This document shows positions 1-11,271 of a stretch of DNA of 64,000 bases, piece by piece. Below the pieces are notes generated by a model that searched no databases, was not told the DNA's origin, and saw nothing but the letters and a program-made list of their open reading frames with translations. The DNA is taken from the NCBI GenBank assembly GCA_024516035.1, contig CM044955.1, positions 12,778,009-12,842,008 on the forward strand, written 5' to 3'. Made by a program: the position numbers and the translations under genes. This DNA comes from Bactericera cockerelli (taxonomy: Eukaryota > Arthropoda > Insecta > Hemiptera > Triozidae). How positions within the stretch are numbered: position 1 is the stretch's first letter; each line of letters opens with the position of its first letter.

Positions 1-26
1 TCTCGCAGTGACAGTTGTAAATTATT

Positions 27-247
27 ACTAGATATGAGTAGTTACTAGATGTGAGTAGTTACTAGATATGAGTAGTTACTAGATATGAGTAGTTACTAGA
101 TATGAGTAGTTACTAGATGTGAGTAGTTACTAGATATGAGTAGTTACTAGATATGAGTAGTTACTAGATGTGAGTAGTTACTAGATATGAGTAGTTACTA
201 GATATGAGTAGTTACTAGATGTGAGTAGTTACTAGATATGAGTAGTG
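27..247. repeat. 17-bp minisatellite
   Basis: About 13 head-to-tail copies of a 17-bp unit (ACTAGATATGAGTAGTT) are seen. Copies alternate between ATATG and ATGTG; the ATGTG variant recurs every three copies in the second half, which gives a 51-bp higher-order period. No gene is visible in it. Confidence 0.95.
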
Positions 248-1339
248 AATAGTGACGGCCATACATGTATAATTAGAGGAGAGATTATGTATCTGTCCTT
301 CTCTCACTGACACGGAATAAGTATAATACATCCATTACAGACTATCCCCGATCCAGAGCATTCCTACACCAAACACAGCTTTCCATCACTATACACAGAG
401 GCAAAGATGGAAGTATATTTTTTTAATCTGTGATGAAAGTTGTTCTTTTATAGTAAAACATAAAAATAAATATCGACAATAGGTAGGTACACTAAGCTAA
501 ATATGAATATCAAAATAAAAACAGTAGCAATTATAAAATAGAGTATTCAAAGTTTATTTCCACCTCTAAATATAAAAAAGGAATAAGCCAAAACCATTCG
601 TGCAGTATAAATAAAAAATAATAACTAAAGACTAGAACTTCCAGAAAATCTGAACCTTGATGTACAAAATAAAAAGCCACCTTTCAAAGGAAATAATAAA
701 ATTCAAATCATCTTTTTAAGTTGCTTTGCTAAGATTATTAAGAAAATAACATACTGTCATATTTCATGAGCATATTGTAAATATTAGTATGTATAGTTGA
801 CAATATGAGAGTCAGTGTCGATGGCACGTCGAATACACCAGTTCTCGTTCTGTCATTAAGTTAAGCAACGTTCAGCGAGTACACAAGAGCTCACTTTGTA
901 TTCAGATACATTAACAAGTCAATAATTATTGCTGAAAGGACAACGTGCACTAGTGTTTAAAATAGGTCGCGAAATATTTGACTTTGTTGCCTTGTATTAA
1001 AATAAGCTCTGAGGCGAAGCAACTTGAAATTTAAAAGATGGTGCCTTCTTACAGCGCTATAAGAAATTAAATAGTTACAAGGTCCTAATATGTTTGAAGG
1101 TAAGTAATAATTACAGTAAAAAATGTAGCAAAACTAAGTACACATTTCTCTGACCGAAATCTTCTTATTCTACAAACAGGTTCCCAAAGATTACATAAAT
1201 TTAAGTAAAATCTGGATAAAATCGTTCATTTGCATCGCTATTGTTCAGGGAAAAAAATATCCAATTCGCAAGTAGCGATAATTTTCACCCAAAAGTGTAA
1301 AGATCAAACCAATGTTATTTGATCATATTTAATCAGTCT
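248..1339. other. Intergenic DNA, no gene seen
   Basis: AT-rich sequence with no supported coding region. The only recognisable piece is a 5S-derived SINE head near 811-885, listed separately. A candidate AATAAA for the upstream-lying minus-strand gene occurs further on, near 1786-1791. Confidence 0.6.
811..885 (+). repeat. 5S rRNA-derived SINE, head fragment
   Basis: The stretch resembles the 5S-like head of the full copy at 26187-26455 (GTCGATGGCACGTCGAATAC, then AAGTTAAGCAACGTTCAGCG). The body and tail that follow in other copies are missing or unrecognisable, so this is a truncated relic. Confidence 0.7.
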
Positions 1340-1349
1340 CATAAATAAT

Positions 1350-1553
1350 AATAATAATATCGCCTTATTTATACTGTCCGATTAAGACTACTAAAGTCCC
1401 ATCATTCCAGCAGTAAGCTCAAGACATATTATTATGTGGTAAAAATCCCAAATGGGAGGATAACTTGTCATGTCCCGGTTGGGTTTCGAACCCACGACCT
1501 CTGGAAACTCTGGATTCACAGAGCCGCCTTTACCACTGAGCTACCGGGACAGA
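1350..1553 (-). repeat. tRNA-derived SINE, family A
   Basis: On the minus strand a tRNA-like head (TAGCTCAGTGGTAAAGGCGG box A; GGTCGTGGGTTCGAAACCC box B) is followed by a body (ATCCTCCCATTTGGGATTTT) and an ATT-repeat tail. The same head, body and tail recur at 9340, 46058, 53160 and 60863. The 10-bp target duplication CATAAATAAT flanks it at 1340-1349 and 1554-1563. The shared tail shows it is a retroposed SINE, not a tRNA gene. Confidence 0.9.
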
Positions 1554-1857
1554 CATAAATAATATTCAAGGTTAAGTTAAATTTATCATGTCTGTGTTAA
1601 TCACAATAACTCAAGCTCACATCAAAAGTTATTCGGTATGTTCATATTAAATTCAGCTGCAGTTACTGGACTTAATGAACAATCGGTATTTACAAATAAT
1701 AAAAAAAAATGTACAAGCTATTTTAAGAAAACCAAAATATTGCCTGAAATTTATAATTTATTCTGTAAGAAAAAATAGGATTTATTGGCAACGTTGGTCT
1801 CAGATTTTTCTGATTTTTCACAGAATATAGTTGATTTTCGGTGTCGTCAGAACCGTC

Positions 1858-2760
1858 CTAGCTAGGACACTCCGTTCATGTTTTTCTTGAGCGCCCAGAA
1901 GTTAGAAAGGTCGCTCCTAGCTAGGACACTCCGTTCATGTTTTTCTTGAGCGCCCAGAAGTTAGAAAGGTCGCTCCTAGCTAGGACACTCCGTTCATGTT
2001 TTTCTTGAGCGCCCAGAAGTTAGAAAGGTCGCTCCTAGCTAGGACGCTCCGGTCATATTGTTCTTGAGCGCCCAGAACTCAGAACGGTCGCTCCTAGCTA
2101 GGACACTCCGGTCATGTTTTTCTTGAGCGCCCAGAACTCCTTGTCCGAAAGGTCGCTCCTAGCTAGGACGCTCCGGTCATGTTTTTCTTGAGCGCCCAGA
2201 ACTCCTTGTCCGAAAGGTCGCTCCTAGCTAGGACGCTCCGGTCATGTTTTTCTTGAGCGCCCAGAACTCCTTGTCAGAAAGGTCGCTCCTAGCTAGGACG
2301 CTCCGGTCATGTTGTTCTTGAGTGCCCAGAAGTCAGAAAGGTCGCTCCTAGCTAGGACGCTCCGGTCATGTTTTTCTTGAGCGCCCGAAACTCCTTGTCA
2401 GAAAGGTCGCTCCTATCTAGGACGCTCCGGTCATGTTTTTCTTGAGCGCCCAGAACTCCTTGTCAGAAAGGTCGCTCCTAGCTAGGACGCTCCGGTCATG
2501 TTGTTCTTGAGTGCCCAGAAGTCAGAACGGTCGCTCCTAGCTAGGACACTCCGGTCATGTTTTTCTTGAGCGCCCAGAAGTCAGAACGGTCGCTCCTAGC
2601 TAGGACACTCCGGTCATATTGTTCTTGAGCGCCCAGAACTCAGAACGGTCGCTCCTAGCTAGGACGCTCCGGTCATGTTGTTCTTGAGCGCCCAGAACTC
2701 CTTGTCAGAAAGGTCGCTCCTAGCTAGGACGCTCCGGTCATGTTGTTTTTGAGCGCCCAG
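1858..2760. repeat. 60-66-bp minisatellite derived from a terminal exon
   Basis: About 15 tandem copies of a unit centred on CTCCTAGCTAGGACGCTCCG run through this stretch. Two size classes alternate: about 60 bp, and about 65 bp with an extra TCCTTGTC. The copy nearest 2760 is the end of the coding exon of the minus-strand gene at 2724-8675, stop codon included. The rest lies in its 3' untranslated or flanking DNA. Copies near 1860-2030 (GTTCATG variant) are the most alike, which suggests the latest expansion was at that end. Confidence 0.95.
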
Positions 2761-5700
2761 AACTCTTTTTCCGCTCCCTCCTCCGTCACATTGTAGAAGA
2801 GGTGGGTCCGCGAGTCATCCCAGCTGTAGAGCGACGCATTGTCCACTCCAAAGTGCAACCCCAGCACCAGGTTGAGAGCGGAGGCATCGTAGCGGTGGCA
2901 GCCGGAGTAGCGGAAGTAAGGCTTCTTGTCGAAGCGACAGCCCTCGGACTGAGCACCTGAGGACGAAAAAGAGACATTTATTTCACTGGCAATGGCGGTA
3001 AGCGGCGAATTCTCCATATGAAAATGAACATCAAATGCAACACAAAAGCCAAGAGTTTTACACACATTTATTTAGAGTTAAATTGTGTCTCAACAAGATT
3101 GTCACAATGCTCATTCCCCGATTAATACACTAGATTTTACTAATGTTTAAAAATAAATATATACCAGACTACTTCTGTCACATCCACAATTAATACACTC
3201 TGCTAAATATTTTAACCTGACCAGGCTGTGAACGACTATCTCCCTGCTTAAATTCCACTACACTAACCACTCAACTATAGAGGTTCGTTAGCAGTGCTAA
3301 TGGTGCACTTTATACATATAAATATGAAAGCAGATATTGATAAGAAACAGTGTCGAGTGCTGCTCGTGTAAGGTGTACGGATATTGAGTGTCGCCCGTGT
3401 ATGGAAAATTGTGCAGTCTAGAACTAGAAAACAGAATTTAAAAGTTATCATATTTGTGTTAATCACTTTCGTGATATCACAACTAATCAAACTTGCTTTA
3501 CTAAATCTACGCTGAAACCGGGACTTGAACCACCGACCTTCATGTTACAAGTCCGCCGCCGCCTTATCGATCAAGCTTCTGAGGTCGGTAAAAAAAAAAA
3601 CAGAATTTAAGACCCGCATAATTCCGATTACGCTTAGGTTAGGACATTAACTTCATTCTCTTTTTTTCTTGTATATTTGCTTAATATTTTTGTTTTTCTT
3701 TGTATTTCATTGTATTCTACTGTATATATTTTTTGTTCTACCTAATAAAAAAAGAAGAAAAAAAAAAAAAAAAAAAGGTACACAACTCACCTATAGGATA
3801 AATACACTCCTGTATGAGAGCACACTGGACCCAGGGAAGCATCACGTGCTCATGCATCGCCTCTGTGTTGTACACGAGGAGGCTTCGAACCCGGATCATC
3901 GGGGTGAACTGAAAGTTGTCCACCACCGTGTCGAAGTACTCAAACATCTTCGGGTGCGTGAGAGACGTGACGGCATGCTTCTGATTGGCAATGTTGAAGC
4001 TATCCTGCTCCACTAGCGCAATGCCAGACGTGAGAGCCTTCCTCACTAGAGAGCTGATGTTGCTGAATGAGAATCGCACGTCGCACTCCAAGTACAACAC
4101 AGCACCGGCTGAGTTCAGAGCATCCTGATGGAAAAATTTAAAAGTTAAAAAAAGTTGTCATATTTGTGTTAATCCCTTTCGTGATATCACAATTACTCAA
4201 ACTCGCTTTACTATATCTACGCTGAAACCAGGACTTGAACCACCGACCTCCAAGTTACAAGTCCGCCGCCTTATCGATCAAGCTACTGAGGTCGGTTTGA
4301 TGGAAAAATTTACAGACCACATTTCTATGTTATATCACGAAAATAAAATCATGGGAACTATAGATCACAGGATTTTTTTAAAATTATTATGACATAGGAA
4401 GAGAATGCCGAAGGCATTATCACCACCCTTGATCAGGCTTTGTTTATATTTATTTCTAACTTGTTACCATGTTCATTGTATATAAAAAATGTAAATAAAG
4501 CTTGATCCAAATGTTTATAAAAAAAAAAAAAAAATATTTCTTTTGAGGGTTGGATGTTATTATATTTGTGATTATCAGAAATATGCCATGCTTGAAACTT
4601 TAACCACCAATCTAGGATACGTGCCCAAACAATCAAACTATCATTGTTTCAATTTTCTATTGAAATAAGTGACTTTTTTTTTAAGTGGGGTTTAACGTCG
4701 CTTTCAACTGCCATGGTCATATCACGACGGGGGTTTTACCCTCCATTCGCAGGAAACTCACAAACCTGCTAGTCACATTGACCTCACCCAGCCTGAGTGG
4801 GGCCGGGAAAAGCCAGCGTCACGAGAATTAGAATTTGAATGGTCACAAATCCAAGTCTTAACCTTCGCTGGATGTCGCTTAACTTCGGTGTTCTGAAGGG
4901 AACCGGTGTATTCAACATGCCATCGACGCTGGCTATAAGTGACTTTAAATTCGATAAAAATTCATTTATCTCTATCAGTCATTTCAGAAACACCATAACT
5001 CAATTATATACGAGTATGTACTTCAGAAACACCATACCTCAAATATATAATATGTACTTCAGAAATGACATACCTAACTCAATATTTTTAAATTCAAATG
5101 TAAAAGAAACAAAAGAAAAAAAATATTTGGTGAACTATTATTTATAAACTCAAGCTTTACAAAATAACAACTTTTTTTTCTTATAGAAAATAAGAAAGTT
5201 TAGAAGTTTTTATTGGCTTCCTGAAAAGTTTTTTTTTTAATTTACGGGGTTTCTAAAATGACTATTTCAGTTGGTAGAGAAATTTCAACACAAGTTTGCA
5301 TAGAAAAAATCAAACACATAGGACCAGTTTCAAGTCCAACATAAAACAAAATACTCACAGACAAATTAATAGATGGTGTGTATCAACTGTTTCACCTCTG
5401 AGTTTTGTTTTTCAAGTCTTGAGAAAGGAAAATTAGCTAGCTGTTTCACAAATATGATTTGAACTTGATTTCATTATGTAGGTATGTAAGTACAAAATAA
5501 ATCTTACCTGAATAACAACAGGTCTATATGCATGGAGATCAGGCTTGGAAACATGTGATGGAAATAGATCATAGTTGAAATCTATCACAAAACATTTAGT
5601 ACTGTTACAAAACTTCTTGAGCTGCAAGGAAAAAGTGAGATTATTTATATGAAGAGGGAAATTATTAGAAGAAAAATAACCGTGGTTGTCCGTAGGTGTA

Positions 5701-8675
5701 CAGATTTATCAGGACTGAAGTATAAGATTAAATAATTAATTGTTTTGTAGAGTAAAATTTTGACTCCAAATTTGAATTTTGAATCCTAATGCAAGGTTTC
5801 AAAAAAAAACAAATCTTGTTTTGTTTTTTTGCCTATGATTTCACCACTGGTCACTGCTTCACATCAAAACAGCTACTCATTATTCCTCACGAGATATGAG
5901 TGGACCCCAAATAGAGCAGAAAAATTCTTGTCTCGCTGGGGATTGGACCCAGGTCACCATGTGTGCAATGCCTTGCACACTAACTCACTCTGCCACGTTG
6001 ACTTTTTTATCCAGTTTTATCTTATAAAGAAGTTATTTTACCTTATACAGGGGTAAATTTGACTTGGATTTTGTGCTCTTAGATCAAGGTTTCTATTATA
6101 ACTAGTTTGTTTTCTCTTATATCTACATGCAATTTAAATTGAAAAAAACTTGGAATTACCATTGAAACATCATAGGAAGATAATCCTAGATTGTATACCA
6201 CTGCTGAATGATTAGGTAATAGTGTCATGATATTGTGCACAAATCCTATGGCATGGTGAATTTGGCCTCTCTGGACAGTTGTAATGATAATGGGTAAAGA
6301 TGAGTTCCTCCATACTTTGTGAGGATATAAGTGGGGATCCTCAACAAATCCAAGGATTTTTAAATACTTATCATCTGTCACCAGTTTCTTCTGTTCAGAG
6401 AGTTCCAAGTTGTCCTGGAAGGAAATATTTTAAGTAATTAATTTTACATTCACTGCACTATTACACAGTTTACATACTAGCATATTACTCATAATTATGG
6501 CAGGTTAGGTAGATGCCAAGGGTTCTATGCTTTGGCAGCTCACACTAGATATTAGGTTGACTCACACTAGATATTAGGTATTCCTGGATTCTAATTATAA
6601 ATAAAATTAGAACAAAGTATTGAGACCAAAAATTCAATGTAAGCCAGACCCTCCCGCAATTTAGTGTTGCCAATCACAGCACAATGTAGCCTAACTTGAG
6701 GGACATTTTGGCTTATCTTGAAAATAATCCTGTTGCATAATTTAGATCTCAGAGATGTTCTGATTACTTTTAAAATTTAATTACAAGCATTTTCAAATGG
6801 AAACCCCAAAGAGGGAGAAATTCATTTTTCTTATAAAAGAAAACAAAGGTTGAAGACATCAAGGAAAACAGGATAAAATTTAATCCATCAAATCAGGGTT
6901 TTAGACTATATGTGCTTAATCCATCAAATTAGGGTTTCAGACTGGATGTGCACTGTAGCCTGACTTGAGGCACATTTTATAGAATAAAAAAAACCCCCTA
7001 TTAAGCTATATCAGTTAATAAGCATTTTTTTTGCCCTTAAGATAAGAACTAATATTGCATTTGATTCACAAATGGCTGATTCAAGATGTGCCTGCCAGAT
7101 CCTGGGCTTCCAACACATTTAGATCACTTTGGAGCTCTATGATGGGTGGAAATTGATGAGGTGACCTTAAATCTGCATCAGCAGGGACCTGTTAAGCACA
7201 TCTTGACCCAGCCAATGACATTCACATACTACCATGATAAATATTGCAGTAGGTATAAGCCAATATGTATACCTAGCAGTTATACCATCATAAAATTGTA
7301 GGGTGCCATCTGTGCCATATTATTCAGTTTTTTTTTTTTTTTTTTTCCTTTTAGGTGCTTTAACTCTGCTGGAGCAGGTCGTTCGCGCCGATATCCTGTT
7401 TCTAAATCATGGTATACATTTCTAGTTTTTTCAGATATTTAATAAGTGAGTCAATGCTTTCATTGTCATCTAATAGTGCTGGAGGAACAAGTAATGAAGA
7501 TCTAATATTGAACTTTAGGGGACATGATAATATGTGAGGAACAGTGAGTAGCTCACCACAAGTACAAGAAGGAGGCGGAGTTTTCTTGAATAGGAAAGTG
7601 TGGGTGGCGCGTGTATGGCCAATCCTCATACGCGTAAGCACAACCTCCTCATACCTGTTGTTCCTATCGGAGGTAGACCACTTTTCTATAGAGGGTTTAA
7701 TTCTTTTTAGTTTATTTGAGTTGGGAGTTGCATTCCATTGGTTTTGCCAGGCTTCCCTCACAATTTGTGAGGCGTATGGCTTCATGTCCTGGGCTGAGGT
7801 AAGTTTGTAAGTATACCCAGGTCGGGGGTTCCTAGTAGCGTTGTCTACAATCTCATTTCCGGGTATGCCTGAATGAGAAGGACACCACAAGAAAGAGATG
7901 GACTTTCCCCTATTTAGAAGTTTAAGCCAAATTTCGAGGACTCTAGCAACAATGGGGTTATCGGAGGCTGGATTAGAGATGGAACTGAGGGCACTTTTAG
8001 AATCAGAGATTATGAGGAAATGACTATTAGGGAGGAAACTTAAATGTTTGAGGCACAACAAGATAGCAATCAGTTCACATGAATAGATGGAGTTAACATG
8101 GAGCAATGAAACGGAGAGAACTAGGGCATTGTTGATGCTGTAAGCACAACTTGTCCCGTTGATGGATTTGGATCCGTCAGTATAACAATGAGTAAAGTTG
8201 GCATACTTATTATTCACTAGGTTTGAGAACTGCTGCTTGAATACTATTGGGGGAACATTTTCCTTTTTTTCAAAACATAAAGAGTCATCAAATTTGGGTA
8301 CTTCTATCTTCCATGGGGGCATAAGTTTCTTGTAAGGAGCAAACTCACTGTCTAGGATAACCTCGGAGAATTGAGCCATGCTTTTAAACCTTACGCACAG
8401 GGGTTTAGGTCTGTTAGCAGGATATTGGGTAACATTAAGGTTAGGAGATATGAGTAATTCACGAACAGGATTGAATGGGCTTGAGACTACTTTAGAATTA
8501 TTCAGTTTTATAGATATTATTCAATATTTACCTTGAAATTTTTGATGTTGTCTAACTGCTTGTTGGTTTCTGTGACTAGAGTTTGGATAGTTGGTCTTTG
8601 ATCCTCAAATATTAAAAAGAATATGGTTGCAACTACAAGACAGATAATAATCAGGAAGCAGGTTCTGGACTTCAT
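2724..8675 (-). CDS. DUF1647-like glycosyltransferase-like type II membrane protein (5 exons)
   Basis: Exons join in phase at 8532-8675, 6160-6414, 5508-5621, 3791-4124 and 2724-2956 (1080 nt, 359 residues), all with GT-AG borders. Residues 5-23 form one hydrophobic segment behind a short basic N-terminus, so a Golgi-type signal anchor is likely. The rest is luminal-like, with at least five N-X-S/T sequons. Motifs such as VVYNLGLSSYD, FPSHVSKPDLHAYRP, LYLECDVRF and SGCHRYDASALNLVL match in order a metazoan family of GT-A-like proteins I know as DUF1647. The start ATG immediately precedes the anchor. Donor and substrate are unknown. Intron 1 carries a LINE fragment; a SINE abuts the exon-4 acceptor; the stop codon lies in the first unit of a minisatellite. 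The exon structure is firm and the family name less so. Confidence 0.85.
3441..3597 (-). repeat. tRNA-derived SINE, family D
   Basis: On the minus strand: ACCGACCTCAGTAGCTTGAT (box A-like), GGTCGGTGGTTCAAGTCCCG (box B), then a short body ending in GATATCACGAAAGTGATTAA. Near-identical copies lie at 4141-4297 and 55763-55910. The target duplication AAACAGAATTTA flanks it (3429-3440 and 3598-3609). The head region around CTTGTAA resembles a Thr(TGT) tRNA, but weakly. Confidence 0.88.
3660..3780 (+). repeat. A-rich retroposon tail, unclassified
   Basis: T-rich sequence, then CTACCTAATAAA and a run of A residues. This is what the 3' end of a plus-strand retroposon looks like. No coding part is present, so the family cannot be named. 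Confidence 0.35.
4141..4297 (-). repeat. SINE family D beside a splice acceptor
   Basis: Same head and body as the copy at 3441. The 15-bp target duplication TGATGGAAAAATTTA is at 4126-4140 and 4298-4312. The first of these is the 3' splice-site tract of exon 4 of the surrounding gene: the acceptor AG is at 4125-4126. Confidence 0.9.
4677..4938 (-). repeat. 5S rRNA-derived SINE
   Basis: In reverse orientation to the copy at 26187. The tail (TTTAACGTCGCTTTCAACTG on the plus strand) is followed by the body and a 5S-like head that includes the complement of AAGTTAAGCGACATCCAGCG. It lies in intron 3 of the DUF1647-like gene. Confidence 0.85.
5829..6003 (-). repeat. tRNA-derived SINE, family C
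   Basis: On the minus strand: GTGGCAGAGTGAGTTAGTGT (box A-like) and GGTGACCTGGGTCCAATCCC (box B), then a body with GGGTCCACTCATATCTCGTG. Related copies lie at 16103-16190 and 24945-25120. It lies in an intron of the DUF1647-like gene. Confidence 0.8.
7331..8496 (-). mobile_element. 5'-truncated Jockey-like LINE
   Basis: The minus-strand element ends in a poly(A) run, seen as T residues at about 7328-7346. It is flanked by the 13-bp target duplication ATTATTCAGTTTT at 7319-7331 and 8497-8509. Only the 3' part of ORF2 remains (RNase H and a C-terminal cysteine motif). The insertion is in intron 1 of the DUF1647-like gene, in the same orientation as that gene. Confidence 0.9.
7402..8379 (-). 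pseudogene. LINE ORF2 C-terminal remnant: RNase H domain
   Basis: An open stretch of 325 codons. Residues about 60-190 are an RNase H fold with the expected acidic residues in order: YTDGS (D), CELIAI (E), ISDSKSAL (D) and the NEIVDNA helix (D). The C-terminus has TRMRIGHT, then CTCGELLTVPHILSCP, the Cys/His motif found downstream of RNase H in Jockey-type ORF2 proteins. Reverse transcriptase and endonuclease are absent because of 5' truncation. The methionine is internal to ORF2, so this is not a functional gene even though the frame is still open. Confidence 0.9.
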
Positions 8676-9339
8676 GAAAACAATTGCCTTCTACGGCTTG
8701 TTCCTTACATACTATGACAGTTGTCAGTGTACTGTACTGAAATTTTCCTATCTTATATTATTAAAATGATCCATTTAGTTCAAGGTTCAAAGCTACAAGG
8801 GCACAATGACTATATTAAAAATCAAGTCAGCTAGATTACAATTCAAAACTTCTTGAGTTATTTTGTGCTTATCAATCACTTAGGTATTCCATAAGATTGA
8901 CGTTATTGTTTTGCTTCTTTAACTCATTTAACTGCTTGATATTTGATTTTTGATAAAATTGATAAGATAAGAAGTCCCTGTATGATAAAAGGAAATCAAA
9001 TTTTCAAAAAGGGCACGGACGCACGGCACGAAACAAAACTCACAGAACAGATTTAACAGAAATTTTGCACGGACGCCACAGAACTTCCTTGAGTTTTTTT
9101 CTCAGCGTTAGATTTACCCGATGGAATTTTAAATAGTCATTTATGTAACGGTTTTTTTATACAAATAAAAATATTATTATTCATTATTATAATTACCTAC
9201 CTATTTATGTGTAATTACAATTCAGGGGTGATTACTATGACCTACCTGAAATTCGCAGTACTAGTTCCAGACTCGAAACACTAACATTAATTGGTTACAA
9301 GACCCAGTGGCTGAGTAGCTCAAGATTCGAGCTACTGAC

Positions 9340-9531
9340 CGGTTGTTGTCCCGGTAGACCAGTAGTCAAGGCGTCTCTGATGATCCACAGGTAGCGGGTT
9401 CGAAACTAGCCGGGACAAGACAAGTTATCCTCCCAATTGGGAGTTTGACCACATAATAATACGTCTTCAGCTTACTGCTGGAATAATACGACTAATTAAT
9501 TGGTCCTAATCGGACAGTATGAATAAGGCGA
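9340..9531 (+). repeat. SINE family A, degenerate copy
   Basis: Plus-strand order: GTCCCGGTAGACCAGTAGTC, GGTAGCGGGTTCGAAACTAG, GTTATCCTCCCAATTGGGAG and CCTAATCGGACAGTATGAAT. It is clearly diverged from the copies at 53160 and 60863, so it is older. It abuts the MITE at 9536. Confidence 0.8.
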
Positions 9532-9535
9532 TTTA

Positions 9536-9664
9536 GGGCGGAATTAATAGACGTTTTTGTAATACCTCTGTGGCGCTAAGTCACGGATTGCGTACTGTGT
9601 AAGATAGGGAAAACCGACACTTACCAAAGACTTAAGTTATTGATGTTGTCTATTAATTCCACCC
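9536..9664. mobile_element. 129-bp Tourist-like MITE
   Basis: Ends are GGGCGGAATTAATAGAC and its near-perfect complement (one mismatch). TTA duplications lie at 9533-9535 and 9665-9667. Copies of exactly the same length are at 39432-39560 and 43127-43255. A 3-bp TWA duplication is the hallmark of PIF/Harbinger elements. There is no coding capacity. Confidence 0.88.
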
Positions 9665-10568
9665 TTATTCTCTCAGGCATATTCCCTCGAGGGTGTGAAG
9701 CACACCCGATTTATTACTAACATCATACTGATTACTGAGTGAACCAGTGGCGTAGTCAGGATTTTATTTCAGGGGGGATCCAAAAATCACGAGTTAATCC
9801 ATTGCTCTTGAATATACAATCCATTGCTTAAAAGAAAAATCCGAAATTGTGACTGGGCTAGTTGTTAAGTTGGTCCACCCCAAAACAAAGTCAAATATCT
9901 CGAGAACGGTATGGATATAAACAAAAATTCCAACGGTGGAATCCCGTACAAACTAAGTACTAACGATTGCACTAACAAAAGCATTAAAATTCTACATGGC
10001 CTGGGCCAACTCAATCAATTCACCTTTTTGAGAGGTTCTTACTATTTTTTTAAATTTCTATTTGGTAGGTACCTGATTTTCATTTCAGTACGTGTGATGG
10101 GCACAGCAGTTTATTTAATTTTTTAATTGGTATAACCTCGGTTTCAACTGCATGGTCATATCACAACGGGAGGCCAATTTTATTTTGCAAAACCAGGAAA
10201 AAGGTCAACTTTTCATCTCTATTCTTATAAATAAAAATCTATGAATTGGTGGTTCCAGAATTTGATTACATATTTATTAAAACTATGTAGGTAACTGTTA
10301 CATTCTATTAGTTACTGTGAATTATAAAACTAAATACTAGAGGGCACTTAAATATAAATAGACTGGATGTGAGACCAACTTTATTATTAGACATTACAAA
10401 TTCAGAAATACACACTCATAAAAATTACACGAGTCATTTACAGGTACCTATTACTAAAATAAAACATAAAAAATAATCAGTCAATACTAAGCTACAAAAA
10501 AATATATAAATACAATAGGTAAAAAAATTATTCACAACATCAACGATGACAGTTTGGCGCACATCCGT

Positions 10569-10849
10569 CGCATATTTTTCTTTTTTTTTTAATTTGGGTT
10601 TAAAGCGTCACTTTCAACTGCATGGTCATACTATCGCGACGGGAGTTTTATCCTCTCTTCTCTGGAAACTCACAAACCGACAACTCAAATTAACCATACC
10701 CAGCCTGAGTGTGGCTGGAACTAGCCAGTATCACGAGGGTTCGAATTATAATGGTCACCCATCCAAGTCCTGGCCTCTCTGGTCGTTGGTTAACTTCAGT
10801 GACAGAACGAGACCTGGTGTTTTCAATGTGCCATCGACGCGGGCTCGCA
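10569..10849 (-). repeat. 5S rRNA-derived SINE
   Basis: Reverse-oriented diverged copy: the tail complement (CTTTCAACTGCATGGTCATA) comes first, then the body, then the 5S-like head with the box C complement (GGTCACCCATCCAAGTCCTG). A tail fragment of the same family sits at 10134-10170. Confidence 0.85.
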
Positions 10850-11271
10850 TGAATTTGATATGGATACAAAATTGTGCTACTGAAAGCTAGTTGTATGAAA
10901 TTGGTTCTTAAACCTAGCTTAGGAATGAAAATTTAAAAATGGACATTAAGGCCCGAATTTTGATGTTGATTACGAATTTGAAATTCATTTTTAACTAACT
11001 CTTTGAGTAGGTTACAGTGTCTGGCGCTAATCCAATGCGTGAACTAACAGCCGCACCAATCTTCTTGCCAAGTAATTAGGTCTCTGAATTCAGTGAGAAA
11101 ATCATACCACCAACCCATTAACAAGTTTACTTTACACAGACTTCTGTACTTAAATTTTCCTGAGATAGATATAAGATTGTGACCTCTATAACCTACTTGA
11201 AAATATGAAATACACATTAGATATCAATAGTTTCCATAACCTAAATTTTATGAGCACTTAGGTTTTTGTCT

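Noticed and set aside
1858..2760. CRISPR-like array
   Set aside because: There are no unique spacers; units are contiguous tandem copies in animal DNA.
3669..4016. Plus-strand 115-codon frame
   Set aside because: It is antisense to exon 4 of the DUF1647-like gene plus a retroposon tail.
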